Positions 1 to 6,599 of a stretch of DNA of 8,833 nt are shown here, piece after piece. A program made the translations under genes and the position numbers. Location: NCBI GenBank assembly GCA_030624945.1, contig JAUXJB010000053.1, positions 1 through 8,833 on the forward strand, given 5' to 3'. Under the pieces are notes generated by a model that saw only the letters and a program-made list of their open reading frames with translations, did not search any database and was not told where the DNA came from. The number at the start of each line of letters is the position of its first letter. The stretch's first letter is position 1. Source of the stretch: Deltaproteobacteria bacterium. GTDB taxonomy: Bacteria > Myxococcota_A > UBA9160 > SZUA-336.

Positions 1-158
1 CTTCCACACCGAGACTGCGCGCCTCTGCACTCGCGCTGGTCACGCTGCCGCGCTTGCTCGGATCGCCACCCACGACCACCGGCCGCCCCCCTCAGCTCGT
101 GACTGTCCGCTTGCTCGATGGCCGCGTAGAAGCCCGGGATATGGATGAAGATGATCAT
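1..158 (-). pseudogene. DinB-like Y-family DNA polymerase, 5' part, frameshifted and cut by window edge
   Basis: Read on the minus strand from ATG at 158-156, the N-terminus resembles the start of DNA polymerase IV (residues such as GFYAAIEQ and ELRG). The continuation RPVVVGGDPSKRG, then SVTSASAEARSLGVE, is a very typical DinB palm segment. It lies in a different frame: a run of six C on the plus strand (86-91, six G in the gene) has one base more than the DinB frame needs. Without it the two parts join as ELRG-RPVVVGGD. The usual metal-binding DMD near the N-terminus is replaced by HIP, so the protein may be non-catalytic even if the frame is intact; ImuB is a known Y-family relative without catalytic acids. 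In-frame GTG codons at 167 and 164 are alternative starts. It begins right after the acylase stop, so it is probably cotranscribed and translationally coupled. A sequencing error in the G run is a real alternative to a true pseudogene. Confidence 0.75.
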
Positions 159-170
159 GCTCACCACAGC

Positions 171-2540
171 CTAATCGCGAGCCGGGTGTAGCTCCCAGAG
201 TCCCACTTGATGATACGCGACGTCGCTGGCATGCATCCAGAGCGTCCGCGGCTGCCCGGCAAGCCAGTCTCCCAGCCAGTCGTCGTACCAGTCGCTACCG
301 GGGTAGCCCGATTGCCCCCCGGCCATCCCGACCTGCGCATGGCCCGGATCTGCCAGGTCGACGGCGTATCTCAGCGCGGGACCCACACCGCTTCCCCTCG
401 TCGGCAGGCTGAGGTGGTACATGGTCCAGACGGAGTCCGGATCGCCACCGACCGAGTGGGGCCCGCGGCCGAGCCGACGCCCCAGCCAGCGAAGTGTCCC
501 TCCACCCAGTCGTTCGAAAGCGTGTTGCAGCCGGAGCTGATGGAGCCGACCCCAGCTCCATCGGCTCGGATTCGCGCTGACCTGCGCTTGCAAGAACCGC
601 CACGTCTTCTCGAACGCCGATTCCATCAGAGAAGAAGTGGCTCGCAGCTTCGTGCGGTCCAGGAAACGCTCCAATACGACCCCCGGTAAGGGCTCGGCAA
701 GCGCAGCGATCTCGTCTCCCCAGCGCAGACCCAGGCGCTGGCGAAGCAGCTCGTGTACCAGCTCGCGACGGAACACGTGATAGACGAGCGCGCCTCGGGA
801 TTCCACGTCCGTGCGACCGTCCCACTCGCGGAGAATGGTCCGCAGGCGAACCGCGTGCGCAGACTTGAGCTCGATCCCGTCGAGCAGCTCTCGCACGGCC
901 TGCACTCCGCGCTCGGATGTCTGCTCGCGCTTCAGCGCGAGCACCTGGGCGAGATCGAGCGGCGGACCCTCGGCCAGACGCGTGCGCAGGCGAGCCTCGG
1001 CGCCCGGACTGCTCCAGCGCCACGTCACCCTCCGTCGATACCCGAGCTCCGCAGGATGTGTGGAAGCCACGAGCCAGGCACGTGTCGAGCTATGCTCGCT
1101 CGGCAGCTGCGCGAAGGGGATGAAACCCCGCCAATCATAAAAACGCGAGCCGCCCACGACGGGCAGCAACGTGGTCTGCACTGCGCGAATCGGAAGGTTG
1201 CCGGCCACTTGTCTTCCGATCTGCCGCGCGTCGGCATACAGGAACGTCGCCACCGGACCGGGGTAGGTCTCCAGAGCGCGGCGGAACCCTTGCCAGCTGC
1301 CGGAGTGCTGCAAACGCATCAGCGCCTGAAACCCACTCGGGCCCTCACTCCCGACCCAGCGCAGCGCCAAGCTCCGAGCGTTGGCGTCGTCGGGCAGCAG
1401 CGCGCCAAGCAGCGGACCGTTGCGTGTCGAGAGAATCTCCAGCTCCTCTTCTCCTGCGCCCGACACGCGGATCGTCTCCTTGCGGCGATCGATCTCTAGC
1501 CAGCGACCGTTGAGGTCGTAGCGCAGAGGCGCTTCGGGATGCAGCTCCTCCCGGACCAGCTCGGTGACACTTGCGTATGTTGCCACCTGGCCCCACGCGA
1601 TCGTACGATTGGTACCCGTCCAGAACACCGGAACACCGGGCCAAGTCGCGCCGGAGAGCTCGAGCTCGGGGGCCTTCAGGTGTGCCAGGTAGAAGAGTGG
1701 CGGGAGCCCGAACTCGACGTGTGGGTCGTTCGCCAGCAGCGGTGCGCGGCTCGTCGATCGAGCGGCACCCACGACAAAGCCGAGACTTCCGACTCGGCCC
1801 CGCAGACCCACGCCGCGAGCCAGGGCATCGGCCTTGCTCCCGAGTCCGAGCAGTGTCGCAAGCGTGTCGTGTGCGCCATCGGCGGGCCGCACGGGAAAGA
1901 AATCGCTGGAAGCGACGCCGCCGATCTCCCCCACGAGCTTGTCGAGTAGCAGACTCGATCCGAGCGAACGACCGATGAGCCAGGAGCGCAGCCGCACGAT
2001 CGCGAGGGTATCCGCGGGTTCCCACGGCTCGGGCTCGTGCCCCAACCAGCGGAACTCCAGCGGCTCTGGAACTCCACCCGCGCGCAGCTCGTCGATCCAG
2101 CGATTGACGCCGTCGCTGTAGGCGACCAGCAGCGCGCGCATCGAGTCGCTGACACCGATCCACTCGCCCACGGCGGCAGTCTCGAGCGCGAGCATACGAG
2201 CCAGACGATCGGCGTCCAGCGTCGCCGGACCGAAGAGCTCCGACAGTCGGCCCCTCGCCGACCTGCGCAGAAGCTCCATCTGGAACAGACGTTCCTGTGC
2301 GTGGACGAACCCGAGGCCGAGATAAGCCTCTCGCAGGGAGGACGCTCTGATGTGTGGGACCGCGTATCTGTCGCGAACGATCTCGATCGAGGCGGCGAGC
2401 CCCGTCACTTGTAGCCGGCCCTGCGGGGGCGGCCCCCCTGCTCCCCTTGCCAGCCCAAACCCGAGCCAGGCCAGGCTGAGCGCGGCAGCGAGGACGAGAC
2501 CTCCAGCGATCAGGAACTCTCGCCGACCCGGGTTTCTCAC
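171..2540 (-). CDS. Penicillin acylase family protein (Ntn-type amidohydrolase), probably exported
   Basis: The 789-residue product matches the penicillin/acyl-homoserine-lactone acylase family of Ntn hydrolases, which are made as one chain and self-cleave so that a new N-terminal Ser becomes the nucleophile. Visible landmarks: RDRYAVPHI (56-64) and GLGFVHAQERLFQMELLRR (75-93) of the alpha part; GS at 251-252, with Ser252 the likely nucleophile, followed by a PLLANDPH segment (267-274); and GTNRTIAWG (309-317), where the Asn belongs to the oxyanion site. The N-terminus has GRREFL followed by a long hydrophobic stretch, a Tat-like signal or membrane anchor, suggesting a periplasmic enzyme. The start is taken as GTG at 2540, overlapping the acpS stop as GTGA; the open frame continues upstream to 2717, but only as an out-of-frame shadow of acpS. 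The residues after Ser252 are LGF rather than the usual N-x-W, so substrate choice may differ. Substrate cannot be read from sequence; antibiotic, AHL or other N-acyl amides are possible. Confidence 0.9.
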   Translation of the reverse strand: MRNPGRREFLIAGGLVLAAALSLAWLGFGLARGAGGPPPQGRLQVTGLAASIEIVRDRYAVPHIRASSLREAYLGLGFVHAQERLFQMELLRRSARGRLSELFGPATLDADRLARMLALETAAVGEWIGVSDSMRALLVAYSDGVNRWIDELRAGGVPEPLEFRWLGHEPEPWEPADTLAIVRLRSWLIGRSLGSSLLLDKLVGEIGGVASSDFFPVRPADGAHDTLATLLGLGSKADALARGVGLRGRVGSLGFVVGAARSTSRAPLLANDPHVEFGLPPLFYLAHLKAPELELSGATWPGVPVFWTGTNRTIAWGQVATYASVTELVREELHPEAPLRYDLNGRWLEIDRRKETIRVSGAGEEELEILSTRNGPLLGALLPDDANARSLALRWVGSEGPSGFQALMRLQHSGSWQGFRRALETYPGPVATFLYADARQIGRQVAGNLPIRAVQTTLLPVVGGSRFYDWRGFIPFAQLPSEHSSTRAWLVASTHPAELGYRRRVTWRWSSPGAEARLRTRLAEGPPLDLAQVLALKREQTSERGVQAVRELLDGIELKSAHAVRLRTILREWDGRTDVESRGALVYHVFRRELVHELLRQRLGLRWGDEIAALAEPLPGVVLERFLDRTKLRATSSLMESAFEKTWRFLQAQVSANPSRWSWGRLHQLRLQHAFERLGGGTLRWLGRRLGRGPHSVGGDPDSVWTMYHLSLPTRGSGVGPALRYAVDLADPGHAQVGMAGGQSGYPGSDWYDDWLGDWLAGQPRTLWMHASDVAYHQVGLWELHPARD

Positions 2541-2935
2541 GCCGCTCCGGGATCCGGCGCGTCGCCCTCGAGCACGACCTGGGCAAAGGCATGGAACCGG
2601 GTCATCGAAGCACCCACGAGAACGCGTCGGAACCCGCGTCGCTCTGCGATCTCGAGCGCTCGCCCCCGGAGGCAGAGACGCAGCCCTCCCTCGGTCTCGA
2701 CCGTCTCGAAGTCGCACCAGCCGACGCCGCGTCTCCAGCCCGTTCCGATCGCCTTCATTCCCGCCTCCTTGACCGCGAAGCGGAGCGCGAAGTGCGGCAC
2801 GGGGCGTCCGCGCCGTTCACAGTCTCGCTGTTCCAGAGGTGTGAACAGGCGATCTCGGAGGCGCGTGCCTCGACGGTCCAGGGCCAGCTCGAGCCGCGCG
2901 ATCTCGAGCACGTCGATGCCGGAGCCCACGATCAC
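2537..2935 (-). CDS. acpS: Holo-[acyl-carrier-protein] synthase
   Basis: The 132-residue product is a group I phosphopantetheinyl transferase, which moves 4'-phosphopantetheine from CoA to the Ser of acyl carrier protein and so activates ACP for fatty acid synthesis in the cytoplasm. Signature motifs are GIDVLEIARLE near the N-terminus (Asp8 binds Mg) and RFAVKEAGMKAIGTG at 52-66 (Glu57 binds Mg, Lys60 is conserved). The length is normal for a trimeric AcpS. The start is GTG at 2935: an in-frame TAG lies 15 bases upstream and no other early start exists. No clear Shine-Dalgarno precedes it. The stop overlaps the GTG of the downstream acylase, so the two are translationally coupled. Confidence 0.95.
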   Translation of the reverse strand: MIVGSGIDVLEIARLELALDRRGTRLRDRLFTPLEQRDCERRGRPVPHFALRFAVKEAGMKAIGTGWRRGVGWCDFETVETEGGLRLCLRGRALEIAERRGFRRVLVGASMTRFHAFAQVVLEGDAPDPGAA

Positions 2936-2949
2936 CGCCGCCCGAATCT

Positions 2950-2955
2950 AGCATA
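2950..2955 (-). promoter_or_regulatory. Possible -10 element for acpS operon
   Basis: On the minus strand TATGCT lies 14 bases before the acpS GTG, and would give a very short or absent leader. No convincing -35 sits at the right distance, so this is weak. The acpS transcript must nevertheless begin in the 138-base divergent gap between acpS and gap, unless its promoter lies inside gap. Confidence 0.25.
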
Positions 2956-3022
2956 GACGGGCTCCCCGCGCGCGGCTGGAGCATTCAGCCTAAGTCACCG
3001 AATTCAAGAGATTATCCGCGGT

Positions 3023-3051
3023 TTGACGGGGTTGGTACGCGTGGCTATGCT
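3023..3051 (+). promoter_or_regulatory. Sigma70-type promoter of the gap-pgk-tpi-secG operon
   Basis: TTGACG at 3023-3028 and TATGCT at 3046-3051 are separated by exactly 17 bases, close to the housekeeping consensus. Transcription would start near 3058, leaving a leader of about 16 bases that consists mostly of the ribosome binding site AAGGGGAGG (3061-3069) before the gap ATG at 3074. The position, orientation and spacing fit a strong constitutive promoter. No operator repeat is evident around it. Confidence 0.7.
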
Positions 3052-3073
3052 GCGCGCCACAAGGGGAGGACGC

Positions 3074-4078
3074 ATGGCGACCAAGGTCGGGATCAACGGT
3101 TTCGGCAGGATCGGACGCTGCGTGCTGCGCAGCGCGCTCGGGAATTCCGCGCTGGAGTTCGTCGCCGTAAACGACCTCATGAACACCAAGACGGCCGCCC
3201 ACCTTCTCAAGTACGACTCCGTACACGGCAAGATCGGCCAGGAGGTCGAGCCCCTGGAAGGCGCCATCCGGGTCGGCGACCACGAGTTGCGGGTCCTCGC
3301 GGAACGCGATCCCGCACAACTGCCGTGGGGCGAGCTCGGCGTCGACATCGTGATCGAGTCCACCGGCCTCTTTACGGACCGCGCCGCCGCCGCCAAGCAC
3401 CTCGATGCCGGCGCAAAGAAGGTGATCATCAGCGCACCGGGCAAGGACCCCGACGTCACGATCGCGCTCGGCGTGAACGACGAGGTGTACGAGCCCGATC
3501 AGCACCACGTGATCTCCAACGCCTCGTGCACGACGAACTGCCTGGCCCCGATCGCCAAGGTCCTGCTCAAGGAGTTCGGGCTTGTGCGCGGATGGATGAC
3601 GACCACGCACGCCTACACCAACGACCAGAGCATTCTCGACCTGCCGCACTCCGACCTGCGTCGTGCTCGCGCAGCGGCGGTCTCCTTGATCCCGACATCT
3701 ACCGGCGCCGCCAGAGCGGTGGGGCTCGTTCTTCCAGAATTGGCGGGCAAGCTCGACGGGATCGCGATCCGCGTGCCGACCTCCAACGTTTCCGTGGTGG
3801 ATCTCGTGGCAGAGATCGACCGCGACGCGACGGGGAAGCAGATCAACGAGGCCTTTCGCAAGGCCGCCGAAGGACCGATGAGGGGTGTGCTCGACGTCTG
3901 TGACGAGCCGCTGGTCTCCATCGATTTCCTGGGGAACCCCCACTCATCGATCGTCGATGCCCTCAACACCAAGGTGTTGGAGGGCAACCTGGTCAAGGTG
4001 CTCTCCTGGTACGACAACGAGTGGGGCTACGCGAATCGTGTCGTCGACGTCGCCGAGATGATCGCCGCGAAGCTGTGA
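3074..4078 (+). CDS. gap: Glyceraldehyde-3-phosphate dehydrogenase, type I
   Basis: The 334-residue product catalyses reversible oxidation and phosphorylation of glyceraldehyde 3-phosphate to 1,3-bisphosphoglycerate. The N-terminal Rossmann motif GINGFGRIGR (6-15) is present; Asp34 in VNDL and Pro191 in DLPH favour NAD. The active-site block SNASCTTNCLAP places the nucleophile at Cys152, with His179 in TTTHAYT as its partner. Later family blocks are DLRRARAAA, PTSTGAA and SWYDNEWGYANR. The start is ATG 3074, preceded by AAGGGGAGG at good spacing; the open frame reaches back to 3023, but that would start inside the promoter -35. It is the first gene of the glycolytic operon, and its stop overlaps the GTG start of pgk. 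Confidence 0.97.
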   Translation: MATKVGINGFGRIGRCVLRSALGNSALEFVAVNDLMNTKTAAHLLKYDSVHGKIGQEVEPLEGAIRVGDHELRVLAERDPAQLPWGELGVDIVIESTGLFTDRAAAAKHLDAGAKKVIISAPGKDPDVTIALGVNDEVYEPDQHHVISNASCTTNCLAPIAKVLLKEFGLVRGWMTTTHAYTNDQSILDLPHSDLRRARAAAVSLIPTSTGAARAVGLVLPELAGKLDGIAIRVPTSNVSVVDLVAEIDRDATGKQINEAFRKAAEGPMRGVLDVCDEPLVSIDFLGNPHSSIVDALNTKVLEGNLVKVLSWYDNEWGYANRVVDVAEMIAAKL

Positions 4079-5226
4079 CTCTCCGAGTCCGGTCCGTCGC
4101 GGACCAGCCGCTCGCAGGGGAGCGCGTATTCCTGCGGGCGGACTTGAACGTTCCGCTGCGCGACGACTCGGTAGCGGACGACACGCGTATCCGCGCGTCG
4201 CTGCAGACGCTGGAGTACGTGCGCAAACAGGGCGGGCGCGTCGTGCTCGCCTCGCATCTGGGACGTCCCGGAGGCTTCCCCGACCCGGCCCTTTCGCTGC
4301 GCCCCGTGGCCGAGGTCATGGAGATCCCGCTCGCTCCCGACTGCATCGGAAGCGAGGTCGAGGCGCAGGTAGCGCAACTGGGCGACGGAGAGGCACTGCT
4401 CCTCGAGAACCTCCGCTTCCATCCCGGCGAGACCGCGAACGATCCCGAGTTCGTCGCGGCTCTCGCCAGACTCTGCGACGTCTACGTGAACGACGCATTC
4501 GGGAGCGCACACCGCGCGCACGCGAGCACGGTGGGTCTGGCGCGAGCCTGCAGTCGCAGGGCCGCGGGCTATCTGCTGGAGCGTGAGGTCGAGGCGCTCT
4601 CGCGCGTGCGCGACGAGCCCGAACGACCCTACGTCTGCATCCTCGGCGGCGCCAAGGTGTCCGACAAGCTGGGCGTGCTCGAGGCGCTCTCGAAACGCGC
4701 GGACCTGATCGTGATCGGCGGCGCCATGGCATACACCTTCCTGCTCGCACAGGGAAAACCGGTCGGGCGGTCGCTCGTCGAGCCCAAACAGCTGGAGACG
4801 GCGCGCCGCCTGCTCGCTGGTGAGACGGAGATCCTGCTCCCTGTGGATCACGTGGTGGCCGCGGCGCCCGATCTCGCCGCGAGCACGACGAACGAGATCC
4901 CGGAGGATTGTGCCGCCTACGACATCGGGCCGCTCAGCGTCGACGCGATCCGGGAGCGGCTGGTGGGGGCTCGGACCGTGTTCTGGAACGGTCCCCTGGG
5001 ACTGTTCGAGACCGAGCCCTTCGACCGCGGGACCCGTGCGGTCGCGGAGCTGATTGCCCAGAGCTCGGCTTTCAGCGTGGTCGGCGGCGGCGACTCCCTT
5101 GCGGCCATACGTCTGGCGGGAGTCGGCGACCGCATCTCGCACCTTTCGACCGGCGGGGGGGCCTCCCTGGAATTCCTCGAGGGGCGGAGCTTGCCGGGCA
5201 TAGAAGCGCTCGAGGTAGCCACATGA
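4075..5226 (+). CDS. pgk: Phosphoglycerate kinase
   Basis: The 383-residue product transfers phosphate between 1,3-bisphosphoglycerate and ADP, the step after GAPDH. Substrate-side motifs are RADLNVP (21-27), SHLGRP (60-65), LENLRFHPGE (110-119) and NDAFGSAHRAH (139-149). Nucleotide-side motifs are GGAKVSDKL (191-199), GGAMAYTFL (215-223), NGPLGLFE (305-312), GGGDS (337-341) and a complete STGGGASLEFLEG block (358-370). The GTG start at 4075 overlaps the gap TGA as GTGA, so coupling probably drives initiation; a strong Shine-Dalgarno is not seen. The chain is slightly short for the family: the stretch between SLRPVAEV and PLAPDCIG (about 74-92) seems to lack roughly one helical turn or more of the usual linker. 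All catalytic blocks remain, so it should be active. Confidence 0.97.
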   Translation: MTLRVRSVADQPLAGERVFLRADLNVPLRDDSVADDTRIRASLQTLEYVRKQGGRVVLASHLGRPGGFPDPALSLRPVAEVMEIPLAPDCIGSEVEAQVAQLGDGEALLLENLRFHPGETANDPEFVAALARLCDVYVNDAFGSAHRAHASTVGLARACSRRAAGYLLEREVEALSRVRDEPERPYVCILGGAKVSDKLGVLEALSKRADLIVIGGAMAYTFLLAQGKPVGRSLVEPKQLETARRLLAGETEILLPVDHVVAAAPDLAASTTNEIPEDCAAYDIGPLSVDAIRERLVGARTVFWNGPLGLFETEPFDRGTRAVAELIAQSSAFSVVGGGDSLAAIRLAGVGDRISHLSTGGGASLEFLEGRSLPGIEALEVAT

Positions 5227-5987
5227 GAAGACCGATCATCGCGGCGAACTGGAAGATGCACAAAACCCCAGCCGAGACCTTGGCTTTCGCCAAGGAGTTC
5301 GCGGAACTCATCAGGGGCGCAGAGGGCGTGGATATCGTGATCGCCCCGCCCTACCCGGCCCTGTCCGAGCTGGGGCGAGCCCTAGCCGGCACCGGGGTCA
5401 TGCTGGCGGCCCAGAACGTACACCCCGAGCCAGCGGGAGCCTTCACGGGCGAGGTGTCCATCGGCATGCTCGCCGACATCGGCTGTCAGTACGTGATCGT
5501 CGGCCACTCCGAGCGGCGGGGGCTTTTCGGAGAGACGGACGAGTTCATCACCGCCAAGCTCCGGGCGGTCCAGGATGGGGGGCTGCGGCCCATCCTATGT
5601 GTGGGAGAATCCCTCGGAGAGCGCGAGGCCGGACGGACCTTCGAGGTCATCGCAGCACAGCTCGAGGGCTCTTTGGCGAGGTCGGACACGGCGCGAGCCG
5701 AGGAGCTGGTCATCGCCTACGAGCCGGTCTGGGCAATCGGTACCGGAAAGACCGCAACCCCGGAGCTCGCACAGGAGGTCCACGCCTTCATTCGGGGCAG
5801 ACTCGCGGAGCGGTGGGGAGGTGCCGCAGTCCAGATCCGGATCCAGTACGGCGGCTCGGTGAAGCCCGAGAGCGCCCCGGCGCTGATGGCGCAGACCGAC
5901 ATAGACGGCGGCCTGGTCGGCGGCGCCAGCCTTGACCCGGCCAGCTTCTGCGCGATCATCCGCTACGAGGATCGGGTCGAGAAGTAA
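5223..5987 (+). CDS. tpiA: Triosephosphate isomerase
   Basis: The 254-residue product interconverts dihydroxyacetone phosphate and glyceraldehyde 3-phosphate. All catalytic residues are present: Asn9 and Lys11 in AANWKMHK, His95 in VGHSERR, and Glu167 in AYEPVWAIGTG, with the flexible phosphate-gripping loop following. The phosphate-binding ends YGGSVKPES and GGLVGGASL are also intact. The length is typical. ATG 5223 overlaps the pgk stop as ATGA, and GAGG at 5212-5215 gives a reasonable ribosome binding site. Its place after gap and pgk puts three consecutive triose-phosphate enzymes on one transcript. Confidence 0.97.
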   Translation: MRRPIIAANWKMHKTPAETLAFAKEFAELIRGAEGVDIVIAPPYPALSELGRALAGTGVMLAAQNVHPEPAGAFTGEVSIGMLADIGCQYVIVGHSERRGLFGETDEFITAKLRAVQDGGLRPILCVGESLGEREAGRTFEVIAAQLEGSLARSDTARAEELVIAYEPVWAIGTGKTATPELAQEVHAFIRGRLAERWGGAAVQIRIQYGGSVKPESAPALMAQTDIDGGLVGGASLDPASFCAIIRYEDRVEK

Positions 5988-6004
5988 CCGCAGGAGAGGA
6001 GCGG

Positions 6005-6433
6005 ATGGAGTTTCTGATCCAATCGCTGCACATCGCGACCTGCGTGTGCCTGATCGCGATCGTCCTGCTCCAACACGGGAAGGGCGCCGACATCGGCGTC
6101 TCCTTCGGCGGCGGTGGCAGCAATACGGTCTTCGGAGCCCGCGGTGCGGGGAATTTCCTGACCAAGCTCACCACGGGCGCGGCGATCGTGTTCATGATCA
6201 CGAGCTTCACCCTGTCGCGCTTGGGCGGCGACGCCGGCGTCGCCGATATCCTCCAGGCGCCCACCATGCAGGCTCCTCCGCAGCCCGACCCGGTGCCGCT
6301 GGAGTCGACCTTCCCGGAGGCTCAGCCCCTCACCACGGAACCCCTGTCCGGATTCGAGGTCATCCAGCCCCCCGCCGTTCCGGAGTCCGCGGGGAGCGAG
6401 GAAGCGCCCGCCGAAGAGGAGTCCAGGCCCTGA
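6005..6433 (+). CDS. secG: Preprotein translocase subunit SecG
   Basis: The 142-residue inner-membrane protein is the small accessory subunit of the SecYEG channel that exports unfolded proteins. It has two hydrophobic segments (about 1-22 and 56-73). The conserved cytoplasmic loop between them carries LLQHGKGADIG, SFGGGGSNTVFG and RGAGNFLTKLT. After the second segment comes a tail of about 65 residues rich in Pro, Glu and Ala, longer than in E. coli SecG and with no recognised domain. AGGAGAGGA (5992-6000) is a strong ribosome binding site before the ATG. It follows tpiA by 17 bases, so it is the last protein gene of the glycolytic operon; tpiA-secG adjacency is widespread in bacteria. Confidence 0.95.
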   Translation: MEFLIQSLHIATCVCLIAIVLLQHGKGADIGVSFGGGGSNTVFGARGAGNFLTKLTTGAAIVFMITSFTLSRLGGDAGVADILQAPTMQAPPQPDPVPLESTFPEAQPLTTEPLSGFEVIQPPAVPESAGSEEAPAEEESRP

Positions 6434-6440
6434 CCCTGTG

Positions 6441-6468
6441 TTGAATCCCGGCCCGGCGCCGGTAGATT
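6441..6468 (+). promoter_or_regulatory. Candidate promoter for tRNA-Leu
   Basis: TTGAAT (6441-6446) and TAGATT (6463-6468) are 16 bases apart and lie just upstream of the tRNA, with a predicted start about 10 bases before its 5' end. Each hexamer matches the sigma70 consensus at four of six positions. The spacer contains the palindrome CCGGCGCCGG (6453-6462). The tRNA may also be read through from the secG operon. Confidence 0.45.
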
Positions 6469-6484
6469 CATCTCCCTCCATCAC

Positions 6485-6573
6485 GCCCAGGTGGTGAAAT
6501 TGGTAGACACGCCAGGTTGAGGGCCTGGTCCGCATATTTGCGGGTGCTGGTTCAAATCCAGTCCTGGGCACCA
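6485..6573 (+). tRNA. tRNA-Leu (anticodon GAG)
   Basis: The 89-base gene folds as a class II tRNA. The acceptor stem is GCCCAGG (6485-6491) with CCTGGGC (6563-6569), followed by discriminator A and an encoded CCA. The anticodon stem CCAGG/CCTGG encloses loop TTGAGGG with anticodon GAG at 6519-6521, which reads CUC and CUU leucine codons. A long variable arm, CCGCA-TATT-TGCGG, is typical of leucine tRNAs, and the T loop is TTCAAAT. It lies 51 bases after secG, the same neighbour as the GAG leucine tRNA of E. coli. Its 3' end borders an integrase remnant, marking it as an integration target. Confidence 0.97.
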
Positions 6574-6580
6574 GGTTCTT

Positions 6581-6599
6581 GAACGATTACGCATCGTTC
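6581..6599. repeat. Perfect 7-bp inverted repeat just 3' of the tRNA
   Basis: GAACGAT (6581-6587) and ATCGTTC (6593-6599) flank a five-base loop TACGC. It starts 8 bases after the tRNA CCA and overlaps the stop codon of the integrase remnant. No T-run follows, so it is not a canonical intrinsic terminator. It could still be a transcript-end hairpin for the tRNA or part of the old attachment site. Confidence 0.4.

Noticed and set aside
753..1499. Long open frame on the plus strand opposite the acylase gene
   Set aside because: It is a GC-rich antisense shadow with Arg/Pro/Gln-rich composition and no recognisable motif; the minus strand encodes a well-supported acylase throughout.
1345..2592. 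Second long minus-strand frame (415 codons) in the acylase region
   Set aside because: It is Arg-rich low-complexity translation of the acylase in another frame, with no family motifs.
2541..2717. Upstream extension of the acylase to 2717
   Set aside because: It would run out of frame through acpS and is Arg-rich noise; the GTG at 2540 gives a signal-like N-terminus and a GTGA overlap.
3023..3073. N-terminal extension of GAPDH from 3023
   Set aside because: The start would lie in the promoter -35; GAPDH proteins begin at the MATKVGING position, which has its own ribosome binding site.
2990..3943. Antisense open frame of 317 codons opposite gap
   Set aside because: A common mirror frame of GC-rich gap genes; no motifs, while the plus strand is an unmistakable GAPDH.
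6453..6462. CCGGCGCCGG palindrome after secG as an intrinsic terminator
   Set aside because: It has no room for a proper loop and no T-run follows; it lies in the spacer of the candidate tRNA promoter.
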